Shown here one piece after another: positions 1 to 6,203 of a stretch of DNA of 36,537 nucleotides. The notes under the pieces were generated by a model. That model saw only the letters and a program-made list of their open reading frames with translations, did no database searches and had not been told where the DNA came from. Each line of letters starts with the position of its first letter. Position 1 is the first letter of the stretch. A program made the position numbers and the translations under genes. Source of the DNA: Oscillatoriales cyanobacterium (GTDB lineage Bacteria > Cyanobacteriota > Cyanobacteriia > Cyanobacteriales > Microcoleaceae); contig RDYN01000064.1 in assembly GCA_004293365.1 (NCBI GenBank), forward strand, positions 1-36,537. The letters are read 5' to 3'.

Positions 1-1
1 T

Positions 2-67
2 CAAGCCTATGGATTTGTTAATTTCGACAATTTTCGAGATCGACTATTAGCTTGCTTTTCTAATTAG
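2..67 (+). pseudogene. 3' end of a transposase gene (possibly ISL3-like), cut by the window edge
   Basis: An open frame enters from the left edge and ends at a TAG at 65-67. It encodes about 21 residues containing YGFVNFDNFRDRLLACF. The pattern YGF-x-NF-x-x-FR-x-R-x-L resembles the extreme C-terminus of ISL3-type (IS204/IS1001/IS1165) transposases as I remember them. Only the tail is visible, so family and integrity cannot be settled. No clear terminal inverted repeat was seen just downstream. Confidence 0.4.
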
Positions 68-77
68 CTTTTCTTAT

Positions 78-278
78 CACCGCAAACCCAGAAGACCCAC
101 AAAAATTAAGGTTGAGCAGTATTCTAAAACCGAGAATAAAAGATGGTTGTATTGCGAGTATGACGAGGAAGATACGGCTTTAGTGTTTAATTCCTTCCAG
201 GTTGAAGTTCCTCTATCTGATGTTTACGAACAAGTGAATTTTGAAGAAGTTGAGCAAGATAGTCAAAATGAGGTGTGA
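78..278 (+). pseudogene. C-terminal remnant of a Uma2-family (DUF820) gene
   Basis: The frame from about 51 to the TGA at 276-278 has no credible start. It encodes a stretch with VEQYSKTENKRWLYCEYD and a VPLSDVYEQVNFEE ending. This matches the last third of Uma2 proteins, where a 'VE-x-Y/F...W...EY' strand pair is followed by a '(L/I)-(A/S)-D-(I/V)-Y-x-x-V' C-terminus; the intact copy at 12087-12650 ends the same way (IAIGDLYRQIQ). The catalytic PD-(D/E)xK part is missing. The frame abuts the transposase tail, so truncation by a mobile element is the simple inference. Confidence 0.5.
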
Positions 279-323
279 GGGCGATCGTACTTTTCAAACG
301 AAGGGCGATCGCTACGACAAGAG

Positions 324-384
324 TGTTAAACTGAATGTAGCGATCGGATCGAACAAGGAAAAAATAGCCGTGATGCCTATCCAA
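324..384 (+). repeat. Truncated duplicate of the leader and first codons of the antitoxin-like gene at 1437
   Basis: The stretch beginning GTTAAACTGAATGTAGCG and running through AAGGAAAAAATAG to CCTATCCAA matches 1392-1451 closely. It includes the AAGGA ribosome site and the GTG start. In this copy the frame reads GTG ATG CCT ATC CAA and then TAA at 385, where the intact gene continues with GAA. It is therefore a dead 5' fragment left by duplication or rearrangement. Confidence 0.55.
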
Positions 385-419
385 TAAAAAAATGTTGCTC
401 AAATGAATAAATAATTAAT

Positions 420-521
420 GTATCCGCTCAATAATCCGGGGTAAATCGCTCAACGATGCACCTCAAATGACGCAAAATGGTTCCTGAGTGGGTAGTCCGC
501 CCCGAATTATTGAGCGGATAC
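420..521. mobile_element. 102-bp MITE-like element with 22-bp terminal inverted repeats
   Basis: The left end begins GTATCCGCTCAATAATCC and the right end is its reverse complement, giving 22-bp terminal inverted repeats with one mismatch. The element is flanked on both sides by TAATTAAT (412-419 and 522-529), a plausible 8-bp target-site duplication. It has no coding capacity, so it would need a transposase supplied in trans. It sits about 24 bp upstream of the DUF433 gene and could contribute to that gene's promoter region. Confidence 0.7.
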
Positions 522-545
522 TAATTAATCTATAATTGAAAAGAC

Positions 546-806
546 ATGACTCAAAATAATTTACTGTCTCGCATTTCAATCGACTCGAATATCTGCTTTG
601 GCAAACCCTGTATTCGCGGCCATCGCATCTGGGTTTCTCTGATTCTTGACTTTCTTGCTAGTGGCATGACTTTGGAAGAATTGCTTGAGGAATATCCGGG
701 AATTGAACGAGAAGACGTTTTGGCTTGTATTGCTTATGGGGCTGAGTTGGCAAGAGATTGTTATGTCGAAATTCCTGTGGGTGAAAAAAAGGTAGTTTTA
801 AAGTGA
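546..806 (+). CDS. DUF433-family protein, probable antitoxin
   Basis: This 86-residue protein has the DUF433 signature: an N-terminal 'R-I-x-x-x-x-x-x-x-G-K-P-x-I-R-G-H-R-I' motif (GKPCIRGHRIWV), then LDFLASGMTLEELLEEYPGI and a final 'ED-V-x-A-x-I-x-Y' helix (EDVLACIAYGAELA). DUF433 proteins are small DNA-binding proteins with a winged or HTH-like fold, and in cyanobacteria they commonly precede PIN-like DUF5615 genes. Here the TGA overlaps the downstream GTG by three bases (GTGA), indicating translational coupling. The likely role is to bind and neutralise the downstream protein and autoregulate the pair; that is inferred from family and arrangement. The ATG lies just downstream of the MITE. 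Confidence 0.85.
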   Translation: MTQNNLLSRISIDSNICFGKPCIRGHRIWVSLILDFLASGMTLEELLEEYPGIEREDVLACIAYGAELARDCYVEIPVGEKKVVLK

Positions 807-1186
807 AGTTAAAACTTGATGAAAATTTAGGCAGCATCCGCGTTGTTTCGATGTTACGTTTGGCTGGCCACGATGTTGCGACTGTACGAGAACAAAATTT
901 GAGCTCAACACCGGATGAATTATTAATTGATATCTGTCGGAGAGAAGGTAGATGTTTGGTGACTTTGGATAGGGGGTTTGGCAATCGCCTCCGCTACAAT
1001 CCTTCTGATTATTGTGGGATTGTGTTACTGCGTCTGCCTTCTCAAGCGAAACCGCAAGATTTACAAGCGGGAATAGAAATATTAATTCGCGGATTGGATG
1101 CCGCAGAAGTTGTAGGTAAATTGTGGATTATCCGAGGGGAAAAGCTTTTGGAGTATCAAGCAATATCAGAAGATGAATCTGACTAA
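803..1186 (+). CDS. DUF5615 PIN-like protein, probable toxin RNase
   Basis: This 127-residue protein begins at GTG within the stop of the DUF433 gene. The features are typical of DUF5615 (Mut7-C/PIN-like): KLKLDENLG with an early acidic residue, GHDVATVREQNLSSTPDELLIDICRREGRCLVTLDRGFGN with a conserved LVTLD-x-x-F, and the GIVLLRL strand. Asp and Glu residues at about 6, 7, 43 and 60 would form the metal site of a PIN-type nuclease. Its position as second gene in an overlapping pair fits a type II toxin whose antitoxin is the DUF433 protein. Activity is inferred from family. The C-terminus extends into an acidic tail (SEDESD). Confidence 0.85.
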   Translation: MKLKLDENLGSIRVVSMLRLAGHDVATVREQNLSSTPDELLIDICRREGRCLVTLDRGFGNRLRYNPSDYCGIVLLRLPSQAKPQDLQAGIEILIRGLDAAEVVGKLWIIRGEKLLEYQAISEDESD

Positions 1187-1436
1187 AAAGTTATCACAGA
1201 TACCGAACTGGTGCGTTGCGATCGACAATCTTGAAATAGTGATCGACTAATTTTCTTGTAGCAATATCGATCGGAGCAAGGTTGGCTCATCTGATATTAT
1301 AGCAAATGGGGAAGCGATCGCACTGTCTCTAATTATCGCGATTTAAGCCGATCGCACGCTTGCTGGAAAAGGGATCTCGCTCTGACCTTATGTTAAACTG
1401 AATCTAGCGGTCGTGTTAAGCAAGGAAAAAATAGCA
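1187..1436. other. Spacer between the two toxin-antitoxin-like loci
   Basis: This 250-bp non-coding stretch has several GATCG cores and GCGATCGC at 1314-1321. The part from 1392 is the leader of the next gene, duplicated upstream at 324-384. I see no RNA gene and no convincing terminator here. Confidence 0.5.
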
Positions 1437-1733
1437 GTGACACCTATCCAAGAAAAACTTGTTGAAAAACTGAAAAACTTCTCGGAAATTGAACTGCAAG
1501 AAATCCTCAACTTTGCAGATTTCCTGTTATGGCAGCGGAGAAACCAGGAAGTAGTTTCGCCTCCCGATGAAACTGGCAACAGCGAACCGGCTAATACGGA
1601 TGAAGAGTGCGAGGTTCATTATGTTGGTGGAGTCTTAGTAGTCAAAGCATCATCAATAAAAAATCAAGAACTGATTAATTGGGATACCATTATTCCCGAT
1701 ATGCGCGAAGAAAGAATCGGGAAGTTTATCTAA
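1437..1733 (+). CDS. DUF2281/VapB-like small protein, probable orphan antitoxin
   Basis: The chosen start is the GTG at 1437, which gives MTPIQEKLVEKLKNFSEIEL and is preceded by AAGGA at a normal distance; an in-frame GTG at 1413 lacks a comparable site. The product is about 98 residues. The segment SEIELQEILNFADFLLWQRR resembles the amphipathic helix of DUF2281/VapB-type proteins ('L-P-x-x-x-x-x-E-V-x-D-F-x-x-F-L'). Its C-terminal half carries a VHYVGGVLVV strand. Two bases after its stop an ATG opens a frame reading MNVLFDTSV, the typical start of a VapC PIN toxin, but that gene is cut short. This was therefore probably the antitoxin of a pair and now stands alone. Confidence 0.6.
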   Translation: MTPIQEKLVEKLKNFSEIELQEILNFADFLLWQRRNQEVVSPPDETGNSEPANTDEECEVHYVGGVLVVKASSIKNQELINWDTIIPDMREERIGKFI

Positions 1734-1735
1734 AA

Positions 1736-1771
1736 ATGAACGTTTTATTTGATACATCCGTTGACTTGTAG
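1736..1771 (+). pseudogene. Start of a VapC-like PIN toxin gene, truncated after 11 codons
   Basis: ATG at 1736 begins MNVLFDTSVDL and meets TAG at 1769-1771. 'M-x-V-L-F/L-D-T-S/N' is the canonical first strand of PIN-domain toxins, whose Asp is the first catalytic metal ligand. After the codon for V the sequence becomes the inverted-repeat element at 1766-2000. The rest of the toxin is not found beyond the element, so the gene was lost rather than merely split. Confidence 0.6.
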
Positions 1772-2000
1772 GGGCGGGTTCACCAACCATCTCTGACAAA
1801 ATACTAATAATCTCAAAAACCCGCCCCATCCCCATGCTAAATACTAAAAAACAATGGGTGTGTCGCGATTGACAATCTGGAAACTCAATCGCAAATCTCA
1901 TATATCTGGACTATGCCAGATCAGATTTATCGTTGGGTGGGGGCGGGTTTTTGAGATTGTTTGTTTGTGGCGCAGATGGTTGGTGAACCCGCCCCTACAA
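1766..2000. mobile_element. 235-bp palindromic MITE-like element
   Basis: The ends form a perfect 27-bp inverted repeat starting TTGTAGGGGCGGGTTCACCA (1766-1792 and 1974-2000). An inner block, AATCTCAAAAACCCGCCCC near 1810-1828, is repeated inverted at about 1940-1960. The interior has no open frame of substance. The element has no obvious target-site duplication, since the flanks are GTTGAC and CATCTA. Such GTAGGGGCGGGTTCACCAACC palindromes are common intergenic repeats in filamentous cyanobacteria, to my knowledge. Confidence 0.65.
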
Positions 2001-2023
2001 CATCTAAAAATATTACAGATACC

Positions 2024-2087
2024 GTAGGGTGCGTCGCTATCTAAAATCTCCGAACTAAATCGAAAATCTCATAGCGACGCACCATAC
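2024..2087. repeat. Small palindromic repeat (GTAGGGTGCGTCGC type)
   Basis: Arms 2024-2040 (GTAGGGTGCGTCGCTAT) and 2071-2087 are reverse complements with one mismatch around a 30-bp loop. It lies just 3' of the DUF1963 gene (minus strand, stop at 2092-2094), so it could also act as a transcription terminator. Confidence 0.55.
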
Positions 2088-2091
2088 CATA

Positions 2092-2886
2092 TCAACCGCA
2101 ATCCCATTCATAAACAACATCGCTAAAATCTAATTTTTGTAGTGCTGATTCTTTGACAAAAAAGTTCCCTACGCCACCATCGCCCCACATAATATCTATT
2201 GCATCATTTCCATCGGAATCCATTTGAAATAAAAGAATATACGGATCGCTTTCGCAATCGAGTCTAGGATCGTTTGATTGAAAAGAACCATGATAGCCAC
2301 CAATTTTATGACCGTGAGGAACACATAGATTTATATAATTGTCCCGCACTTCATCGTCTTCTCTAAATAATTTATAAAAATCTTCTCCTAAAAACTTTGT
2401 AAATCCATCATCGTAATGGGTAATTGGCGCATATTTTTTAGTAAATTGCAAACGGCAACTTCCCCAAATAGGCACGTATTCAAATTTGGGCAAAAAATCA
2501 TAATTAGTGATGATATTCTCAACGTTGAAATCTGGTTCAGGAAAATATAAAATTTTAAAAATATCTTCGTCATAGTCGAAAGATAAGCCATATAGTTCAT
2601 CGTCAGGAAGATAAAACTGCAAGATTCCTCGATCGGGAAAATCTTCAAGATGCGGTACTTCGGAAAAGTTGATTTGGGCAAGCAAAAACAAGTAATCGCC
2701 ATGAGGAGTTTTAGGATAGTCGAATCCTTTAGGTAAATAGGGCAATCCGCCAAATTTACTTTGCCACCAGTTCGCAGGTTCGTTGTTTTCAATTGTAATT
2801 TCAATATAGGGTTTGATAGTTGATTCGATTCGAGCGCGATATTTTTCTAGTTTGGGAGATAGCGGAACTTCAAGTTTGTAGTTCAT
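2092..2886 (-). CDS. DUF1963 (YwqG-like) family protein
   Basis: This 264-residue protein runs from an ATG at 2886. Family hallmarks are WWQSKFGGLPYLPKGFDYP (the conserved 'S-x-x-G-G-x-P-x-x-P-x-x-x-x-W/Y-P' block), a following LFLLAQINFSEVP strand, GILQFYLP, and near the C-terminus CVPHGHKIGGYHGSFQSNDPR with the 'H-K-x-G-G-x-P/H' motif and LLFQMDSD...MWGDGGVGNFFV. The length and motif order fit full-length YwqG-type proteins. Their biochemical function is not established. It is transcribed in the same direction as chlB, but a hairpin at 2926-2950 separates the two, so joint transcription is uncertain. Confidence 0.85.
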   Translation of the reverse strand: MNYKLEVPLSPKLEKYRARIESTIKPYIEITIENNEPANWWQSKFGGLPYLPKGFDYPKTPHGDYLFLLAQINFSEVPHLEDFPDRGILQFYLPDDELYGLSFDYDEDIFKILYFPEPDFNVENIITNYDFLPKFEYVPIWGSCRLQFTKKYAPITHYDDGFTKFLGEDFYKLFREDDEVRDNYINLCVPHGHKIGGYHGSFQSNDPRLDCESDPYILLFQMDSDGNDAIDIMWGDGGVGNFFVKESALQKLDFSDVVYEWDCG

Positions 2887-2925
2887 AAACCGATCGCAAC
2901 TTACTTGATATACAAAAAAATTAGT

Positions 2926-2950
2926 CAGGTGGGCAAAAGCCCACCCTACA
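2926..2950 (-). terminator. Hairpin 3' of chlB
   Basis: The sequence AGGTGGGCAAAAGCCCACCCT forms an 8-bp GC-rich stem with an AAAA loop immediately downstream of the chlB stop (minus strand), and A-rich sequence at 2912-2918 would give a U-run in the transcript. It could act as an intrinsic terminator for chlB. It also belongs to the 'GGTGGGC..GCCCACCCTAC' repeat class common in cyanobacterial spacers. Confidence 0.5.
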
Positions 2951-2955
2951 ACTAA

Positions 2956-4479
2956 CTACGCGCCGACAGCTTCCTTGGCCGCGTACAACACCTCAGCATT
3001 AATTAGAGCAATTCCCCGATCGCGCGCGAACTTCTCAGTATTCCGCTTCACCTTACCCCGCACAAAACCGGGGATCTTATTCAACTCAGCTTGTCCGTCC
3101 TTCGTCCAATTCATATCAGAATCAGCCGAAATACCCTTGGTAATCACTTCCTTAGTATCGTGGCCGCCGAAGATTTCTAACAAGTGATCTTCCATGCCCA
3201 AAGTAAAGGAATTGTACACCAAATCTACGCACTGATTCGTGCCTTCATAACCCAAAAATGGCTTGTAGCCGATCGGGAAATTTTGCACGTGAATCGGCGC
3301 AGCAATCACACCGCACGGAATATCAAGCCTTTTACCCACGTGGCGTTCCATCTGCGTGCCGAAAATCGCCGAAGGTTCGGCTTTGGCGATCGCATCCCCG
3401 ATCGCCCCGTGATCCTCCGTCACCAGCACTTCATCACAATACCCTTTTACCTCTTCCCGGAACCAATCAGCATCGTGTTTGCAGTACGTACCAGCCCACA
3501 CAACGTGGATTCCCATCTCGCGAGCCAAAATCTTCGTCATCGCCGCCGCGTGGGTATTATCGCCAAATACGACGGCTTTTTTGCCGGTTAAGTTTTGGCA
3601 GTCGATCGACCTTGAGAACCAAGCAGCCTGAGACACAAACCGCGTTTGTTGGTCAATAAACTCTTCATAATTAACATCCGCACCTTGAGCATTCAGAACT
3701 TCCTGAATCTTCCGAATGCAGCGCGCAGTTTCCACCACACCCATCGGCGTAATATCCACCATCGGCGTGCCGAATTCTTTTTGCAAATACTCCCCGGCTG
3801 CCATCCCCAATTCCCGATAAGGAACAAGGTTAAACCAAGCGCGCGGCAGTCTTTTCAAGTTATGAACCGAAGCACCTTCGGGAATAACTTCGTTGACTTC
3901 AATTCCCAAATCTGCCATCAAACGCTTCAACTCGGTGCAGTCGTGCTGGTTGTGGAAACCCAGCGTAGACATACCGATAATATTCACCGATGGTTTTTCG
4001 CTTTTACCTTCCAAATCGCCTTTTTTGCGAGCTTTGTTAATGTAAAGTTGCACGATTTGATCTAAAGTGCGATCGGCAGCTTGGAGTTCGTTAAACCGAT
4101 AATGGTTGACATCCGCCAGCATCACATCGCCTTTGGCATCCAATTGAGCTCGGTTAACAAAGTTTTCCAAGTCTTCTTGCAGAATGCTAGAGGTGCAAGT
4201 CGGGGTAAGTACAATTAAATCTGGCTGCTCTTCTCTGTCTTTGCGGGTGATATTGTCCACCACCCGTTCCTGCGAGCCCCGCGCCAGTACGTGTCTGTCA
4301 ACCACGCTGGTAGTTACCGGAGTGAAGTCCCGTTCCCTCTCCAGCATCGATCGCATCACGTTAAAATAGTCGTCTCCAATCGGTGCGTGCATGATCGCGT
4401 GGACGTTTTTGAAGGAAGTCGCAACGCGCAGAGTGCCGATGTGGGCTGGGCCTGCGTACATCCAATAAGCCAATTTCAT
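2956..4479 (-). CDS. chlB: Light-independent protochlorophyllide reductase subunit B (DPOR NB-protein)
   Basis: This 507-residue protein begins [20 protein letters not shown], the ChlB N-terminus. With ChlN it forms the catalytic heterotetramer of dark-operative protochlorophyllide reductase, which takes electrons from ChlL and reduces ring D of protochlorophyllide. Asp36 in APIGDDYF corresponds to the aspartate that, with three ChlN cysteines, ligates the [4Fe-4S] cluster in the BchNB structure. [13 protein letters not shown], the nitrogenase-like core, and the C-terminal PCP_red-type domain (about residues 455-507, [20 protein letters not shown]) are all present. The ATG is preceded by AAGGGAAA. 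No chlL or chlN lies beside it in this window, as is usual for chlB in cyanobacteria. The enzyme is oxygen-sensitive and cytoplasmic. Confidence 0.97.
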   Translation of the reverse strand: MKLAYWMYAGPAHIGTLRVATSFKNVHAIMHAPIGDDYFNVMRSMLERERDFTPVTTSVVDRHVLARGSQERVVDNITRKDREEQPDLIVLTPTCTSSILQEDLENFVNRAQLDAKGDVMLADVNHYRFNELQAADRTLDQIVQLYINKARKKGDLEGKSEKPSVNIIGMSTLGFHNQHDCTELKRLMADLGIEVNEVIPEGASVHNLKRLPRAWFNLVPYRELGMAAGEYLQKEFGTPMVDITPMGVVETARCIRKIQEVLNAQGADVNYEEFIDQQTRFVSQAAWFSRSIDCQNLTGKKAVVFGDNTHAAAMTKILAREMGIHVVWAGTYCKHDADWFREEVKGYCDEVLVTEDHGAIGDAIAKAEPSAIFGTQMERHVGKRLDIPCGVIAAPIHVQNFPIGYKPFLGYEGTNQCVDLVYNSFTLGMEDHLLEIFGGHDTKEVITKGISADSDMNWTKDGQAELNKIPGFVRGKVKRNTEKFARDRGIALINAEVLYAAKEAVGA

Positions 4480-5127
4480 AGGTATTTTCCCTTATGCTGG
4501 TTGAGAATTGCCCGATCGGGCGATTACTGCTAAATTTTAAGGTTGTTTGAGATTTTCTCACCGGATGAATCCTTTAGAAATAGTAACTTTCTGAAGATTT
4601 ACAGATGGAAAAAATCCTCAAACGCTTTTGCTGGTTGGGATTTGACTCGCCATTCCCACAACTTTACCTTTGTTTTATGGCAATAATTCTTAATTTATTG
4701 TCAAGTTTCGTTAAGAAGCTGACACATCTTATCAAAGTAGGGTGCTTGTGGCGAACCTTACTCAATAAGTTGTTCTGCATTTAAATTGCATATCAAAAAA
4801 AATCAGACTATTGTGGGGTGGGCGTCCCGCCCGCCCTGAATATACAATTTAAACGTGCGACAGCGCAGATTTTAGGCAGATAAACACAGATAAAGGCAGA
4901 TAATTTTAGGAATTGAAAGCTTGGGAGTCCAAGAGGTCTAATTTCGTTAAGCAACCGACATATCTGATCGAAGTAGGTGGCGCAGTACGCACTTTACACA
5001 TAAAAAATACGTTAATTGACTTTTTTGCCAATATTGAATCCACTATTAATTAATTCACTATTTCCCCGGCACCGAAACTTGCAAAGGGCGGGAGATCTTG
5101 ACGCCAAACAAATCCTTTACAAATCCC
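4480..5127. other. Repeat-bearing spacer upstream of chlB
   Basis: This 648-bp gap has no credible gene. It contains the chlB leader (minus strand) and an imperfect direct repeat: TTCGTTAAGAAGCTGACACA at about 4706 recurs as TTCGTTAAGCAACCGACATA at about 4942, each followed by ATCT-ATC-AAGTAGG. A GGGTGGGCGTCCCGCCCGCC palindrome lies near 4817-4838, and an AGATAAACACAGATAAAGGC run near 4880. These look like dispersed spacer repeats; a regulatory role is not shown. Confidence 0.45.
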
Positions 5128-5589
5128 ATGAAACTATCCAAAATAGACTTGAGCAATGTCTTAGCAGTCGGTCACTCTAACGGCCAGTTAGGACTGTTGA
5201 TCGATCGCGGGGAAAGCCTCTAATTTATCGAAATTGCCGCACCAGAAGCTGCAATGCACGGCCTGCAAATGGTTGATTTCATCGCCAATACAGATTCTAC
5301 CGAACTCAGTGCGGGTATTGAATTAACAGAAATTGCTCCTGGCGGCGAACCCATTGCTATGATGCCGGTTGATTCGGCAATGGCTAGGGCGATCGGATAC
5401 AATCAAGAGGCTCAAGTTTTGCAAATAGAATTTAGCAGCGGGTCAGTCTATCAATACAGCGATGTAGAACCGGAAATTTGGGAATCTCTGCAAGATGCTG
5501 ATTCTACAGGCCGATTTTTTAACTCCGAGATCAAAGGTGCTTATTGGAGCCGGCGCCTAGATGACCCAATAGATGCAGACGGTAATTGA
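5128..5589 (+). pseudogene. KTSC-domain protein gene with an in-frame TAA
   Basis: From ATG 5128 the frame encodes MKLSKIDLSNVLAVGHSNGQ and continues to codon 31, then hits TAA at 5221-5223. The same frame resumes with FIEIAAPEAA and runs on to 5589. The downstream part contains a typical KTSC domain: SSGSVYQYSDVEPEIW followed by GRFFNSEIKGAYWSRRL (the 'F/Y-F-N-x-x-I-(R/K)-x-x-Y' block). Upstream residues read like the natural N-terminus, so one base change (for example CAA to TAA) is the simplest explanation. A shorter product from ATG 5254 (111 residues) would keep the whole KTSC domain and might still be made. The function of KTSC proteins is poorly known; RNA/nucleic-acid roles have been suggested. 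Confidence 0.65.
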
Positions 5590-5708
5590 AACCAGGTCTA
5601 CAAAAACTTTCGTCCCCGCAACGCCAGAGTAAAGAAAACAACCTAATTTTAAACGCCCATTCTTCAACCCGCTCCCGGCGGGTTTTGTCTGACAAGACCT
5701 GGTTTCAA
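5586..5708. repeat. Inverted repeat with terminator-like core after the KTSC gene
   Basis: TTGAAACCAGGTCT at 5586-5599 is perfectly inverted at 5695-5708. Nested inside is an AACCCGCTCCCGGCGGGTTTT hairpin (5665-5685), a plausible intrinsic terminator. The outer repeat starts inside the KTSC stop codon, so the element abuts the gene exactly. Confidence 0.55.
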
Positions 5709-5799
5709 CCGCTCGGGATCTAAACGCTGAGATTGTTTTTTTGTTTAGGGGCGATCGATCGCCGCACCAAATCATTAGACAAGATTGCAAAAATAACTA

Positions 5800-5868
5800 G
5801 GACGGGCCAAGAGGGCCCATCCCACAAAAATCTTTTTTTCTTGTGGGATGGGCCCTCTTGGCCCGTCC
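5800..5868. repeat. Perfect 28-bp-arm hairpin
   Basis: Arm 5800-5827 (starting GGACGGGCCAAGAGGGCCCA) and arm 5841-5868 are exact reverse complements around a 13-base loop containing a T-run (5828-5840). A hairpin of 28 uninterrupted pairs is far beyond a normal terminator and fits a recently inserted palindromic repeat. Confidence 0.75.
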
Positions 5869-6203
5869 GAAAATTTGATTAAAAGGACTTTTGCAAGAGG
5901 TCTATTGCACAAATCCTGTATTTGTGCTTTTGTTGACCTAACTGCTGAGGTGACGAAAGCCCCAGGCCCATGCAAGTCAGCAGCAGCTCTTTGCTGGATA
6001 GGGTATGTCTTCCCACACATCCCAAAACATAGCTCTTGAGTGATAATGAAGAATAACATAGGATTTACGGAAAAAACCCGGTTCACAGGAAAAAATCTTG
6101 AGTTTCTCAACAACTACCAACAAAGAAACCGGGTTTCTAGCCCGCCGCGCGTCCAGGACTGTAATATTGACCAACAAGCACACCTAACTTGAGAGAACCA
6201 ACT
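5869..6203. other. Leader and spacer before the giant hybrid kinase
   Basis: No gene is supported here. AAAAACCCGGTT near 6070 and GAAACCGGGTTTCT near 6125-6138 form a dispersed 'AGAAACCCGGTTTCT' type inverted repeat common in filamentous cyanobacteria. A GAGAG box at 6190-6194 precedes the ATG at 6204. Confidence 0.4.

Noticed and set aside
187..402. 71-codon minus-strand frame near the left edge
   Set aside because: It overlaps the Uma2 remnant and the duplicated leader, both better supported on the plus strand.
3184..4065. Several plus-strand frames inside chlB
   Set aside because: They are antisense shadows of a highly conserved gene and carry no family motif.
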